From positions 186,001 to 250,000 of the forward strand of contig NC_030990.1 of NCBI RefSeq assembly GCF_000149955.1: a stretch of 64,000 bases of DNA, read 5' to 3'. A program made the translations under genes and the position numbers. Under the pieces are notes generated by a model. That model was not told the DNA's origin and searched no databases. It saw only the letters and a list, made by a program, of their open reading frames with translations. Shown here in pieces: positions 33,276 to 44,036 of this stretch. Origin of the DNA: Fusarium oxysporum f. sp. lycopersici 4287 (lineage: Eukaryota; Ascomycota; Sordariomycetes; Hypocreales; Nectriaceae). Position 1 is the stretch's first letter. Every line of letters starts with the position of its first letter.

Positions 33276-35063
33276 ATGGCTTCCCCACAGCTTGAGTCGC
33301 AACACGAGACTATCTCCAAGTCACCGGGTGAAGCTACCACTGCCGCTCACTTTGAGGACACCGAGAAGAGTCAACTAGACAGCTTCAACTTCACTCAAGA
33401 AGAAGAGAGGAGACTCATACGCCGAATTGACCTCAGACTTGTTCCCATCGTGGGTCTCATGTACTGCGTTTCACTCATTGACCGTACCAATGTAGCGGCG
33501 GCGAGCATTGCAGGCATGATGGAAGACCTTCAGCTCATTGGCAACAGATACGTGAGCTACACCTGATTTTACAGAGCTTCTGCAAAAGCATTACTGACTA
33601 TTTTGCCTTAGTCTATTATCACTCTTGTCTTCTTTACCACCTACATCATCTTCCAACCGCCTTCCACCATCATCGTTCGCAAGCTTGGCCCTCGTATCCA
33701 TCTAGCTGGCATTACACTGCTTTGGGGAGCCGTCATGATTGGTATGGGCTTCACTACCAAATGGGAGCAACTTGCTGCCCTGCGTGTTATCCTTGGTCTC
33801 CTCGAGGCTGGCTTCTTTCCTAGCTGCATCTACCTGCTGAGCACGTGGTATAATAGATGTAAGTCCGCCCTATAGTGATGCATTCACATGTCGACCGATT
33901 GTCTGATCATGCAATTAGACGAGATGGGCAAGAGATACGGTCTTTTCTACGCTTTCGGTGCTGTTACTGGGGCCTTTGCTGGAATCATGGCTTATGGTGT
34001 AAGTCTATCTGGCTCACAGTGGCAACACTCATGCTGATAAGGTTCAAAAAAACAGCTTGTTCACATGCATGGCATAAATGGTATGGGTGGCTGGCGCTGG
34101 CTCTTCATCATCGAAGGTATACTTACCTGCGCCATCGCCTTAATCGGCTACTGGCTCCTCGTCGACTTTCCCGACTCTGGCCGAAGCAATTGGAAATTTC
34201 TCTCAGAACATGAACGCGCCTGGGTCGTGGCTCGTGTCAATGCGGACCGTGGTGATGCCAGGCCAACCCAGTTCAACCTCAGGAAGTTTCTCTTCCACAT
34301 GCTCGACATCAAAGTCTGGGGCTTCGGGCTTCTCTTCTTTTGCTGCTCAACTCAAGGTTATGCAATGTCGTTTTTCACGCCCATCATCCTCACCAGTGGT
34401 ATGGGGTTCAATCGTACTGCTACTCAGCTTATCAACATCACGCCGATGCTTGCGGCTGCAGTTGCCATGTATGCTACTGGCTATATCGGAGATAGATTCA
34501 GGATCCGAGGTCCTCTGATTGTATTCAACTCTGTACTTGCCATCGTCGGCATGTCGTTGATGGGATTTCACCGTGTGGTTGGTGTCCGCTTCTTTGGCAT
34601 CTTCCTCACTGCTGCAGGAGTCAACGCCAATCTCCCTATCATTATGACCTACCAGGCAAACAACATCAGGGGGCAGTGGAAGCGCGCCTCTTGCAGTGCT
34701 GTGCTTGTGGGACTTGGCGGTGTTGGTGGTATTGCTGGTAGCCTGATCTTCAGGTCAGTCTGCTCTACTCCGAGTGAAGTACGATGCTAATATTCTTTCA
34801 AGACCTTCCGACGCCCCTTATTTCAGGCCCGGGCTTTGGGCTTGCATTTCTTGCTCACTGGCCGAGATCCTCATAGTTCTCATCATCAGTATCCATTTCT
34901 ACTTTATGAACAGAAAGGCTGATCGAGATGGTGTTGTGCTCGAAGATGAGCCTGATTCAGAGGTAAGTTGAGGCAACCTCATCATGGCATTCGATTTCGG
35001 TATTAAACTAATAATGTATAGGTCCCAGAAGGAGAAAGAGGTTCATTTAGGTACACGTTCTAG
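33276..35063 (+). CDS. MFS transporter, Dal5/allantoate permease type
   Basis: Six exons (introns of 60, 60, 57, 49 and 59 nt) give an intact 500-residue protein. Motifs of the anion:cation symporter family of MFS: RLVPIVGLMYCVSLIDRTNVAAASI in TM1 (shown in part), a GFFPSCIYLLSTWY block, RWLFIIEGILT in TM6, and GDARPTQFNLRKFL in the central cytosolic loop, then six more hydrophobic segments. Family members import organic anions, vitamins, dipeptides and some sugar derivatives. Placed beside the intracellular GH78 and a divergent GH pair, it is the likely importer for partly trimmed glycosides or a released acid. Substrate is not predictable from sequence. Confidence 0.85.
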
Positions 35064-35732
35064 CTTGAGAACTTTGATGGAAGTCATGGAGCCTATTTAC
35101 GCTCTCCGGTAATTAATATGGTATTGTGGAGGGATTTCTTTGTACGCAAAAGTTCTTTTGTATCTTTTACGTGAGAAGAATTTGCGACCTTTTAGTACAG
35201 AGGTTGATATGCAAGCAAAGGCGTGATTCTAAAGACCTTTGTATTTCCAGACGTTTGAGCTATCCAAGTCAGATTTGTCTACACTCTCCTGCTAACTATT
35301 CAGCATATATATCTGTAGGCTTGAACAAGTGAGTATTTCAAAGATGCCTTTTCTTCGGAACGACTTTGAGGTCTTTGACTTTTAGAAGAATAAGCAGTGT
35401 ACAATACGAGCCACGCCCTTCCTTGCTTAAATGGTAAATAAGGTCTTGCCGGTTTCGTCTACTTTATCGGTCGAAAACACATGGAAGCACTCAAGTCAGT
35501 CTCCAACAGCTGCATGAGTTGTGCATTTACTGCTGCAAAGATTGACCAATGCCCCTTTGTACTGCGCAGGGTGCTCAAGTAAAGTATAAATAACGACGAC
35601 TGTCCAATTTTTAACTGTGTTTCCATTAAAAGCACACAGGATTTGGACTTCTAACTGTAAAAATATGGACTGTTCTATCATTGTTCCTCATACTGAACTA
35701 CGCATTGAAATTGTGACGGCCGATGATGATAG
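35064..35732. other. Intergenic, convergent 3' ends
   Basis: 669 bp between the MFS and the first carboxylesterase. Moderately AT-rich. I see no gene, tRNA or repeat. Confidence 0.6.
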
Positions 35733-37684
35733 TTACAAGTTTGCCTTGTTCGCCAATTCAGAGTGTATAGCTAACCAGAAGTCGCACCGAGACGAGGTCC
35801 CCTGCCTATCCGTGATCAAATGAAATCCATTGTTCGTGACATTGAGAACATTGCCCAGGTTCTCAGAGGTAGCACCTGACACCTTGGGCCATGAGATGGT
35901 GCCGGGAGCGTTTCGATATGTATTCGGAGACCCCGATATGGCATGGCTGACGATGTAGCTCTGTAAAGAGTTGAAGATGTCTTGGTTTCCGAAATAGTCG
36001 GCCACAGGGAAGTTGGTACCATTGGCCTCAACAATCAATGTTGGATTGTAGAAGACTCCGGGCAACACTTGGCCATGCGATCCACTGCTTCCTCCGGAGA
36101 ATTGCATGTTGTACGAATTCCTCGGGAACGCATTAGTTACCCATCGATAGTTGCAAGCAAAGACGGCGTCCTTCAAGACGTCTTGCTGTCGAGCCAGCGG
36201 CGAAGAGTAGTCTTCGGCAGGATACTCGGCTGCGAGAGAAGCCACAATATCGACATAGCCAAAAGCGTCAAGAAGTAATTTCAGGAATGCGGCATCCGTT
36301 TTGATAGTTGGATCTACGAAGAGGCCGGCATCGTCTATTGCATGCGCAATGAGAACAGAATCAAGTTGTTTCCAATAGCGGCCTAAACATCCAATAAGCT
36401 TCATCGCGGGTGCATTGTATGGCGAAACTGAACTCACCTGTAGCTAAGTCCAGAGATGCTGCGTTCTTGACCAAATTTCCATCGGGAACTGGCCCGAACT
36501 GTGGCTTTGCAATGGTGAAAGACAATCCGGCTACCGCGATCTGTCCGAGAATAAGCCTCTGTGGACTTGCAGCACGTAGACAGGAGAAGCCTTTGCCTTG
36601 GCATCCGGCCACCGCCGAAAACTTCTGAAAGGCATCTTCAAGCTTGCCCTTACGATCAAAGTTGTAAGCCAGGCCTGCACTATAGATCTGCACGCGGTTG
36701 AAAAGTGGTGGTATCGTTCCTCCTCCGAGTGCAAGATGGTGCATGAGGGATCCACCACCAGCAGACTCTCCGAACGCAGTGACATTGTTGCGATCACCGC
36801 CGACCAGATGGATGTACTTTTGGACCCATTCAAAAGCTAGGCGCTGGTCCATGAGGCCTAGGTTGGTAGCACCAGCACGTTCAGCAGTCGTGCCACCCAA
36901 CCAACCAAAGACACCAAGCTGCTATTGTTAGCGTATGTGGGTATAGTGGAAGCCAAGGAAAGAAAATTGTTGTACTTGAACTCACCCTGTAGTTGAGCGT
37001 GACAACAATGACACGGCCTTTGGATTGCTTCACAAGACCGATACCGTCATATAATCCCACAACGTCGAGCATGTCCTTAGATCCAGTGGTGTACCTACAG
37101 AACTCAGCGATGAGCAAGGGATCTTCATGTTAGCCACCTACCCTCCTCCATGGACAAAGACCATAACTGGCAGTTTATTGTCCGACTTCAAGGATTCTTC
37201 TGGCATGTATAAATCGAGGAAGAGACAATCTGTAACGAGGAGGATTCAGCGACAGTCCAATGCTTAAGGGCCTATCATGCTCCACCTTCAGAATAAACTT
37301 TCTTGCTCAGCGACGCTTGAATGATCTTGCTATAATCTGGTATGACAGATTCGTCACGTGTGCTGATATCAGTCCCAGAGGTATGAAGTTGCATACAAGC
37401 GGCACCCTTGGAACCATCTTGAATTCCGCTCACCGCCTCCGGAGGTTCAGGCTTAGCAAATCGGCGGTTACCAATAGGTGGTGCGCCGTAACGGATATTC
37501 TTGAAAGTATATACCTGGAATAATCAGTCATGTATCATCAATTAAGCGGACAACTTTGTTTTACCTTGGCCACTTCATCAAAGCTGGAAGCTTGCCAGGT
37601 TCCGTAGGGTAGTTTCAAGAAGGGAAGGCTCCTTGCTTCTACAAAGACAAGAATACAGCAAAGTACAAGAGTTGAAAGAATCAT
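35733..37684 (-). CDS. Secreted type-B carboxylesterase A
   Basis: Six exons (introns of 50, 56, 47, 67 and 55 nt) give an intact 558-residue frame. MILSTLVLCCILVFVEA is a signal peptide. Type-B carboxylesterase/lipase features: EDCLFLDLYMP, oxyanion-hole VFVHGGG, NLGLMDQRLAFEWVQKYI and the nucleophile elbow TAFGESAGGGS. These enzymes hydrolyse carboxylic esters, including acyl, feruloyl or cinnamoyl groups on plant glycosides and wall polymers; specificity cannot be read. It lies next to the MFS gene, and its upstream region carries TACCGGACCGTTAG, nearly identical to the element before carboxylesterase B, which suggests joint control. Confidence 0.87.
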
Positions 37685-38178
37685 GGTGAGACTGTAATTC
37701 TGACGATAAGAAGCATGCAATCCATTCACATGGATAGGAACTGGTAGGTGTCACAACGGATCATGAGTAGAGCAACATATAATAACTATTGGAAATGTCC
37801 CACGTTGGCCAGACAAGAGAAACCGCACTTGATCAACGATGAGTTCTACCGGACCGTTAGCGTTATTGAATTGCCTGTGGACGTCCCGGGTCCTGCATAT
37901 CATAGTCCGCAAGCTGTGAACGAGACAAAACCTATTCCAAATACTACAGGGGAGAGAAATGATAGTACTTGGGGGTAATGAGCAATGCAACCTCGGCCTT
38001 GACGGCCCGTTCCGGGAAGTGAAAGCCAAGATCAGCTTGTTCGCCATTCCTCGGCTTCTTTCTTTTCCAACGAGTCCGACAGAACCCCCACCTTCGCCTC
38101 AATACATAAGGCACCACTCGAGTTTTTCGATATGGACTAATGCTTGAAATCTCTCTATAACTATGCTAACTCAATTTA
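37685..38178. promoter_or_regulatory. Carboxylesterase A promoter and 3' end of the Zn2Cys6 gene
   Basis: 494 bp. TACCGGACCGTTAG lies at 37847-37860, about 165 bp upstream of the esterase ATG. No gene recognised. Confidence 0.45.
37847..37860 (+). promoter_or_regulatory. TACCGGACCGTTAG element
   Basis: Matches 47574-47587 (minus strand) in 13 of 14 positions; both copies lie just upstream of secreted carboxylesterase genes. Confidence 0.45.
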
Positions 38179-40390
38179 TCACTGCCATGGCATGCCTAAC
38201 GATGCTAGCAGGTCGCCAACAGGAAGATCCGATAGGGTCTGAAACCCAGACATGGGACCGTCACTTTGCTGAGCGGACGTTGTTTGCAGCGTGCCTGCAC
38301 CTGCAGCAGCAAAAATATCAATCAACCCCGCCGTGTCCGCATCGAACTCTCGTTCGGTGTCCCATTCCCTCGGAAGCATGTTGTGCTCAGGGGCCAAGGC
38401 ATGCATAGACAGCCTGTTACACGCAGCCTCCAAAGCTCTGCCGTAGGCTGACGTAGCAGCTCCCGCAGCTGGAGATATTGATTTCAAAAGATCAGCAACA
38501 TCCTTTATGTCGGCCAAACACGCGCTTCGATGTAGTGTCTGAAATTCACATGATTTGTCGCAATCGAATAGTTGAAGCACGTAGCAGCAGGCATAGACCA
38601 GCATCACGAATCCAAAATCACACATGTACTTGATATTGCCTTTGGAAACAGGCGAGAGCTTGGTGATGCAGCGGATAAACTCTTGTGCCGCAAGTACCGC
38701 CTCTGTTTCATTCATGGAAGAGTCAGTACGACTCTTGTGATGGTAAAAGAGTGCAAACTTGTAATGGAAGGAAAGTCTGCGGCTGACTGATAGGCCTATA
38801 TGTATTGTTAGGTTTCTGGAGTACCATGCGAAACCTCTAGACACTGATATAAATGACTTACCCTGCGATCCTACCCTCCCCCATGCCCGCTGCCACTCAT
38901 CATGATCGTAGGGTACATCCACTGATCTTGGTGGATGGAAGGCCATTCGTCGATGCTCAGAGATGCGGCATAGATCTACTTCGCCCAGGAGCACATCAAT
39001 TTGTGGATGCGAGACCGACTTCTTGACCACATTTATAGCCCTGTGTAACTGTCTATCGGCACTAATCGTTGAAGGTAAGCCCAGCAACGTGACATAGCTA
39101 TGATCCACTTGTGAGTATCTCTTGTCAGATTTCTGTTCCAGCAAGTCGACTCACTGGGTGCTCATGGTGTAAAGCCAGAGCCATAAAACACAGCCTAGCG
39201 CGTTTGATGGTATTGGCCTACCAATGTTCCTCCTGATTGCGTAGCCCTCAATTACACCCTTGATCGACAGGGCATCTGCCCTGCACTGTCTTGTGTCGCT
39301 CTGTGATCGCGCTACCGTGACCTCAGAGTAGCCATAGAGAATGGAAAGACCACGCATCGACTCGAGTACAGCTGCAAATGGTCTTTGAAGGTCATCAAAG
39401 AGGATGTTACGGAGCAGGTTTTGCAGCACCACGTCCACCCTGGCCCTCAATGCGTCCACGCTGGGAAGGTACCGTGTCATTACCTTGATTGCTGCCAGGG
39501 CGTAGAGTGGATCATTCGGAAGATCCAAGAACTGTGTATCATATAATCCGGGCATGAAAGACGCAACTCTCTCGCCGAAGAGTATGAACATATCTTTAGC
39601 ATCAGCCTCACATATACCAACTTCTGCTAGACAGTAGAGTAAGGGCCCTCTGTCAGTCATCGAAGACGGGAACATGGTTTCAGGTGGGAAAGGTTTTCCA
39701 AGCTCTATGCTTGTCGGTGTTCGCGGGATGGTACCCTCTAAACTGTTCACCCGCCAGTAGGCAGCTTCAAACTCCTTGACTGTCTGATAAGGCGAGGATG
39801 CTTGAGAGACATCTTGATCTTTGTCGCCGACCATAGTGTCAGAGTCCGTATCGTCAAGGTTGTCCACATCGAGCCAGTCTGAAATTCGTCTTCTTTTGCG
39901 ACGAGAGAAACCGGCACTGCTGTTTGGCTGGGATGGAGCCAGTTCATTGCCTGAGTAGTCGAACGAAGGCAAGGATACAGGTACTTGGAACTTAAAATTA
40001 GCGTCATCCATCGATGCATGCTGTGAGCAAGCAGTCGAGTAATTGACAGTTGGCCCTGTCTCTGAAAATTTACTGGACCCTGGAGGCCCTTCAATTGGTG
40101 CGGTAGCGCAGACAATCAACGGCTGGATCTCGGGCTGAACAGGGACGTCGTTTCCGTTTGGTGGTGCCGCCTGCGGCGGTTCAAATACGCAATAGCTGTT
40201 GGCCTTCCGGCAACGATCACATGGCGCCTTACCGCCAGAGCACTTCATCTGAACCATTGAGTTAGCCTGGTTCGAAGACTGGGTAGACACTGAGTTCAAC
40301 TTTTTGCTGGCGACATCGCGTACAAGCCAAAGCCGACCGCCGCAGAGGTCGTGGGCCTGGTGTAGCGTTACCAGTCGTCGCAGAATCCAT
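38179..40390 (-). CDS. Zn2Cys6 transcription factor
   Basis: Four exons give an intact 678-residue frame: the first intron (52 nt) falls inside the zinc cluster, a 57-nt intron is needed near 39100-39150, and a 66-nt intron lies near 38800-38860. Joined, the first two exons give a C-x2-C-x6-C-x6-C-x2-C-x6-C cluster (start CTRCRQQK, end CRKANSYCVFE). A nuclear-type RRKRRRI run near residue 130 is a possible localisation signal. The middle part resembles the fungal transcription factor regulatory domain (MFPSSMTDRGPLLYCLAEVG; GCVLWLWLYTM). It sits in the centre of the glycosidase/esterase block and is the obvious candidate to bind the TACCGGNCC elements; this is inference from location. Confidence 0.85.
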
Positions 40391-41171
40391 GGCGTGGAGG
40401 TCTGTACTGATGAGAAGCCTAAAATGAGGCAAAACGGGCGCTATAATGAATAGTGAGATATTGGCTCTTTTGACCCGTGGGAATCAGCACTGGTTGACGA
40501 AATGGGAGGGGCTTTACTGCATGTTTCTCTTGTCCGTCCACCTGAATTCTAAGTTCGATATCCCTGCCCTAGTCCCCATGGGGTAGCCAGACCCTTGTCA
40601 TATAGCCAAGGGTGACCCTTTAGCTGCGGGGTAAGCTGCTAGGTACAAAATCACGCGCTGGCGTGTTAGCATTCGGTACTAAATCCGCCGAAGATCTTAT
40701 CAGACTGAATTCCACATTGTCAAAAGAGGTGTTTCATTCCGAGGAAGTTATCAGGGAAGTAAGCTCGGCAGTCCCCGAGCATGTGGTGTCCGCCCTCGTG
40801 ACTCAGTACAAGGCCAAAATCAGAGGGCCATGGGTCATTGTAGAGGTCATTGCGGCTCTATTGCGCAAGAATACTCATGCCAGAACAAAAAACAGTATAT
40901 ATTATACCCCCCAGTCTGAAAATTCAGCCCTGACTGCGTATGATTGATACAGCTTCGTCACTACTCAATGGTGTTTTTATCTAAGGGCATTTGGGCCTGT
41001 TTGGTCTTATCTTCGCGGCTGGGTCAACTAATACCCACCTCTGCAAACATGACCAACTTCTGAACTATTGCTTTGATCTCAGCATGAGCCAAAACTCTTT
41101 CGGCATCCTTCTAGTTGCAAAAACCACGCTTTATGTTTCTATGTAAGTAGTAGGAGCCTTACAAGTCGATA
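40391..41171. other. Intergenic, upstream of the Zn2Cys6 gene
   Basis: 781 bp. An open frame of 94 codons at 40663-40947 (plus) has no recognisable domain, no intron signals and no family resemblance, so it is not called. No TACCGG element was noticed here, so the regulator may not control itself through that site. Confidence 0.5.
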
Positions 41172-42376
41172 CTATTTTGATGAGCTAATTCTATCGCTAT
41201 TATATACCTTTGCAAGAGGGCTTAACTTGATCGCGCTCTGGCTCCCATCCTCAACGATAAGCTCATCCACAGACTCACCCGTGGTCATTCGTTCCCATGA
41301 AGAATTACTCAGTCTTTGCGGTAAAGTGACATGCGTCTCAATTGATAAGCTTTGACGCCTTGGATACCCAGGGTTCTGATGACGTGATGAGAATCTGCTG
41401 AGGAGAAGTTTTGGCGCGTATTTCTCAACCAAAGGTCTAAGAGTCATCAGGCACGCGCAGATAATAGCCATGTTGACCTCGATACAAGCCCAGTAGGTGG
41501 GTGTGATACTGGCCCAGATTGGATCGTCGGACGATGCATTGGTAAGTGAGTAATGCAGTCGAAGAAACGAAACAACAGACACTCTGCACTCTTGTCAGCC
41601 ATGCATTGACGTTGGCGGGTTTGGACTGCCCACAAAAAGCCAAGGGCAAAGAGTATGACTAGGATAATCTTCTCCTTTCGGTTGATGTTGAGCATTAACA
41701 AAATGGGAAGTGGCAGAATTGTAGCTATTAGGTCTGTTCCAAGATGCAAAACAGTACTGACAATCCAGTAGTCGGAACTGAGACAAGTCTGGCTGCTCGG
41801 CTTCCAAAATCCGTGGATTGGCCTGCAGGCTAAGAATGTAATCGTCAAGTTATACACAAACGAAGCGCCCACGACGGCACCTACAATGTAGATGGCAATA
41901 CGGTAGCTCCTTTTTGTAAAGACTCGAGCATAAAGCAACAAGATGGAAATCTTGGTCAGATGAAGGCTGACTGTGTTGAACAGTATAGCCAACCAGCCTG
42001 CCTGCGCGATGACTTAGCTGGAGTCAAGAGATAGTATCCAATGATTAACATACCAAGCGCAGGTAAACCCAATCTGACATAGGCACTCTTTCTGAATGCA
42101 AGCCAAGTCCTTTGTTGACCTCTATTTCGCGATCAGCAGGAATTTCTCTAACAAGGCATTTCACTAACGGTAGATGATGACACCGCATAGGGTGGTAGAG
42201 CTAACAACGGCGGCCAGCAAGACCCAGTCCTCGATGCCAATCGCCCTGGTGAGCAGTCCGCGAGTGTATAAACGCAGGACCATGAGTATGAATGCAAAGG
42301 CCCACATCAACACATCACAGACGATGATGTTGACTTGGCGGGTTCCATCGAGATAGACTCCATCGGAGGTTGCCAT
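41172..42376 (-). CDS. Seven-transmembrane fungal rhodopsin-like integral membrane protein
   Basis: Four exons (introns of 47, 52 and 50 nt) give an intact 351-residue protein. Hydrophobic segments fit seven membrane passes: VNIIVCDVLMWAFAFILMVL, WVLLAAVVSSTTLCGVIIY, then LTKISILLLYARVF, the segment before FLACRPIHGFWKP, DLIATILPLPILLMLNI, EKIILVILFALGFL and the C-terminal TPTYWACIEVNMAIICACL. The CRPIHGFW block and the following STVLHLGTDLIATILPLPIL (shown in part) mark the SAT4/PTH11-like 'fungal rhodopsin' family, whose roles are mostly unknown; PTH11 is a surface sensor in Magnaporthe. A C-terminal cytosolic tail of about 90 residues follows. It could sense a ligand for the surrounding cluster, which is speculation. 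Confidence 0.8.
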
Positions 42377-42440
42377 GAGGACGTCGGCTTTGGTTTCAGC
42401 TTGCGCAAAGCGCAGCATGATAGGCCTGGTGCAGGTTCTG

Positions 42441-42650
42441 NNNNNNNNNNNNNNNNNNNNNNNNNNNNNNNNNNNNNNNNNNNNNNNNNNNNNNNNNNNN
42501 NNNNNNNNNNNNNNNNNNNNNNNNNNNNNNNNNNNNNNNNNNNNNNNNNNNNNNNNNNNNNNNNNNNNNNNNNNNNNNNNNNNNNNNNNNNNNNNNNNNN
42601 NNNNNNNNNNNNNNNNNNNNNNNNNNNNNNNNNNNNNNNNNNNNNNNNNN
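42441..42650. other. Assembly gap (N)
   Basis: Run of 210 N just upstream of the 7-TM protein start; it hides part of that promoter. Confidence 0.99.
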
Positions 42651-43619
42651 TTTTATCCAACTTTGTAGATCGTACATCCCCATGCTGGCGCCACCCCGCA
42701 ACAGTCGGGTTCCTGTTGCTAGGTTCACGCGGGGATGAATCTGGGGAAGGGTGCAACTCTTCGGTTGAAGTTACCGAAGTGGTAAATGCCCCTGAAGGAC
42801 CTGCGTCCGAGGATGCTAGAGCCGTGAAAAGGCTTGAAGAAACATTAGTGCTTATTCCCAGACCCATGGGCACACTCGAAAAGGTAATGTGTTGAGTTCG
42901 GGTTGGTGTGCGAAGCGATCCAGACCAGTCATCTTTACCGGTTCCTGATTCCTCTTACGGATGGAGTTCAAGGCAGTACCAGAAGAGACTTAACGGCCTG
43001 GATGCCGAAAGGATAGATTCTATTTATCACCCTTCATATTCACACGGTTACGGCGAAGGCACCAATTAGAGAAGATATAGTATAAGCCTTTGTCAACGCC
43101 GCCTGGGATATTATGTGAAAACAGCTCAATAAACTCCAAATGATCTGGGTAACTGAGGGCAACGTTGCATTCCGCTTTTATCTGGATAGGTTTGGTGTTA
43201 CGATTATGGTGAGATCCAATTCTACCAGGTTACGCCGTTATTTTGCATAGTCCAGTGCAGCAGCTCTTTATCAGGAACGGCTTTATCTACACAACACAGC
43301 TGGGTGAGCCGACACTTGGGTTCATGAAATGAATCTCCTGCGCTCAGTTTTAGCTACCATGCTGTATTACGATAGGCTTTCTAGTATATGGTATACCCAA
43401 TCTCAAGGCGCAGGTTTCAGTCTAATCTGATATAAGAACGTCCATACGAAACTTGAATTGTAGGAATGCAACCACCTTTTGCTTTTTTGGCTTGGCCAAA
43501 TTAGGATCTGTCGCCCGGTTGATCACTCTATGATCCTGGTCGTGACAGGCTGGTTGATTGGGCTACGCCGCCGGTAAAAGCCTACGCTACCGGCAATAAC
43601 ACTCACACTAACGGCACGC

Positions 43620-43630
43620 TACCGGCCCGG
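43620..43630 (+). promoter_or_regulatory. TACCGGNCC element (TACCGGCCCGG)
   Basis: Full-length copy of the shared element, with two further TACCGG cores in the preceding 50 bp. It lies 3' of the secreted GH3 and about 1.2 kb upstream of the 7-TM gene, so its target gene is unclear. Confidence 0.35.
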
Positions 43631-44036
43631 ACCTGTTTGATAGGTACATTGATACGGGTACTTATCGGTGTGGTTTGTTATCCTGACCTGACCTACTGTA
43701 CACATTGATCTGAGGGATAAGCCTCAGTAATGCTTCTGTCGCTTATGGATTTGAGACAAGTCTCCAGGGTAAGCGTTGTTTATTTAGGAGATATTGGTCT
43801 CAATGGCCATATTGTCCCGGTTTTTGGCTTTTGTTGCAATTTGCCCGCCAGGCTTGTAGCGCAGTTTTTTAACGTTGGCAACAACACTGAGGTAAGGAGC
43901 TAGCTGTGAAATTCCCGTGAATTCTACTCTAGTAGTTGACTTGGATCATGGTCAAAAAATAGCTTATAGAATACATCAATAGTATTGGGTGAATGTAATA
44001 CGGCAACACGATATGCCAGCCATATGTGCTATACCT

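Larger units (their letters stand above)
42377..44036. other. Long intergenic region with an N-gap
   Basis: 1.66 kb between the 7-TM gene and the secreted GH3, including a 210-bp gap (42441-42650). Three TACCGG cores occur close together (43571-43576 minus, 43588-43593, 43620-43630), and another at 42936-42945. No coding sequence with a recognisable domain was found, but a gene hidden in the gap cannot be excluded. Confidence 0.5.

Noticed and set aside
39090..39160. Apparent stop and frame change inside the Zn2Cys6 gene
   Set aside because: Using the acceptor ATCATAG gives a 57-nt intron, keeps the frame and yields a 678-residue protein.
40663..40947. 94-codon open frame on the plus strand
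   Set aside because: No family resemblance and no signal peptide or domain; AT-rich end. Could be a real orphan but the sequence gives no support.
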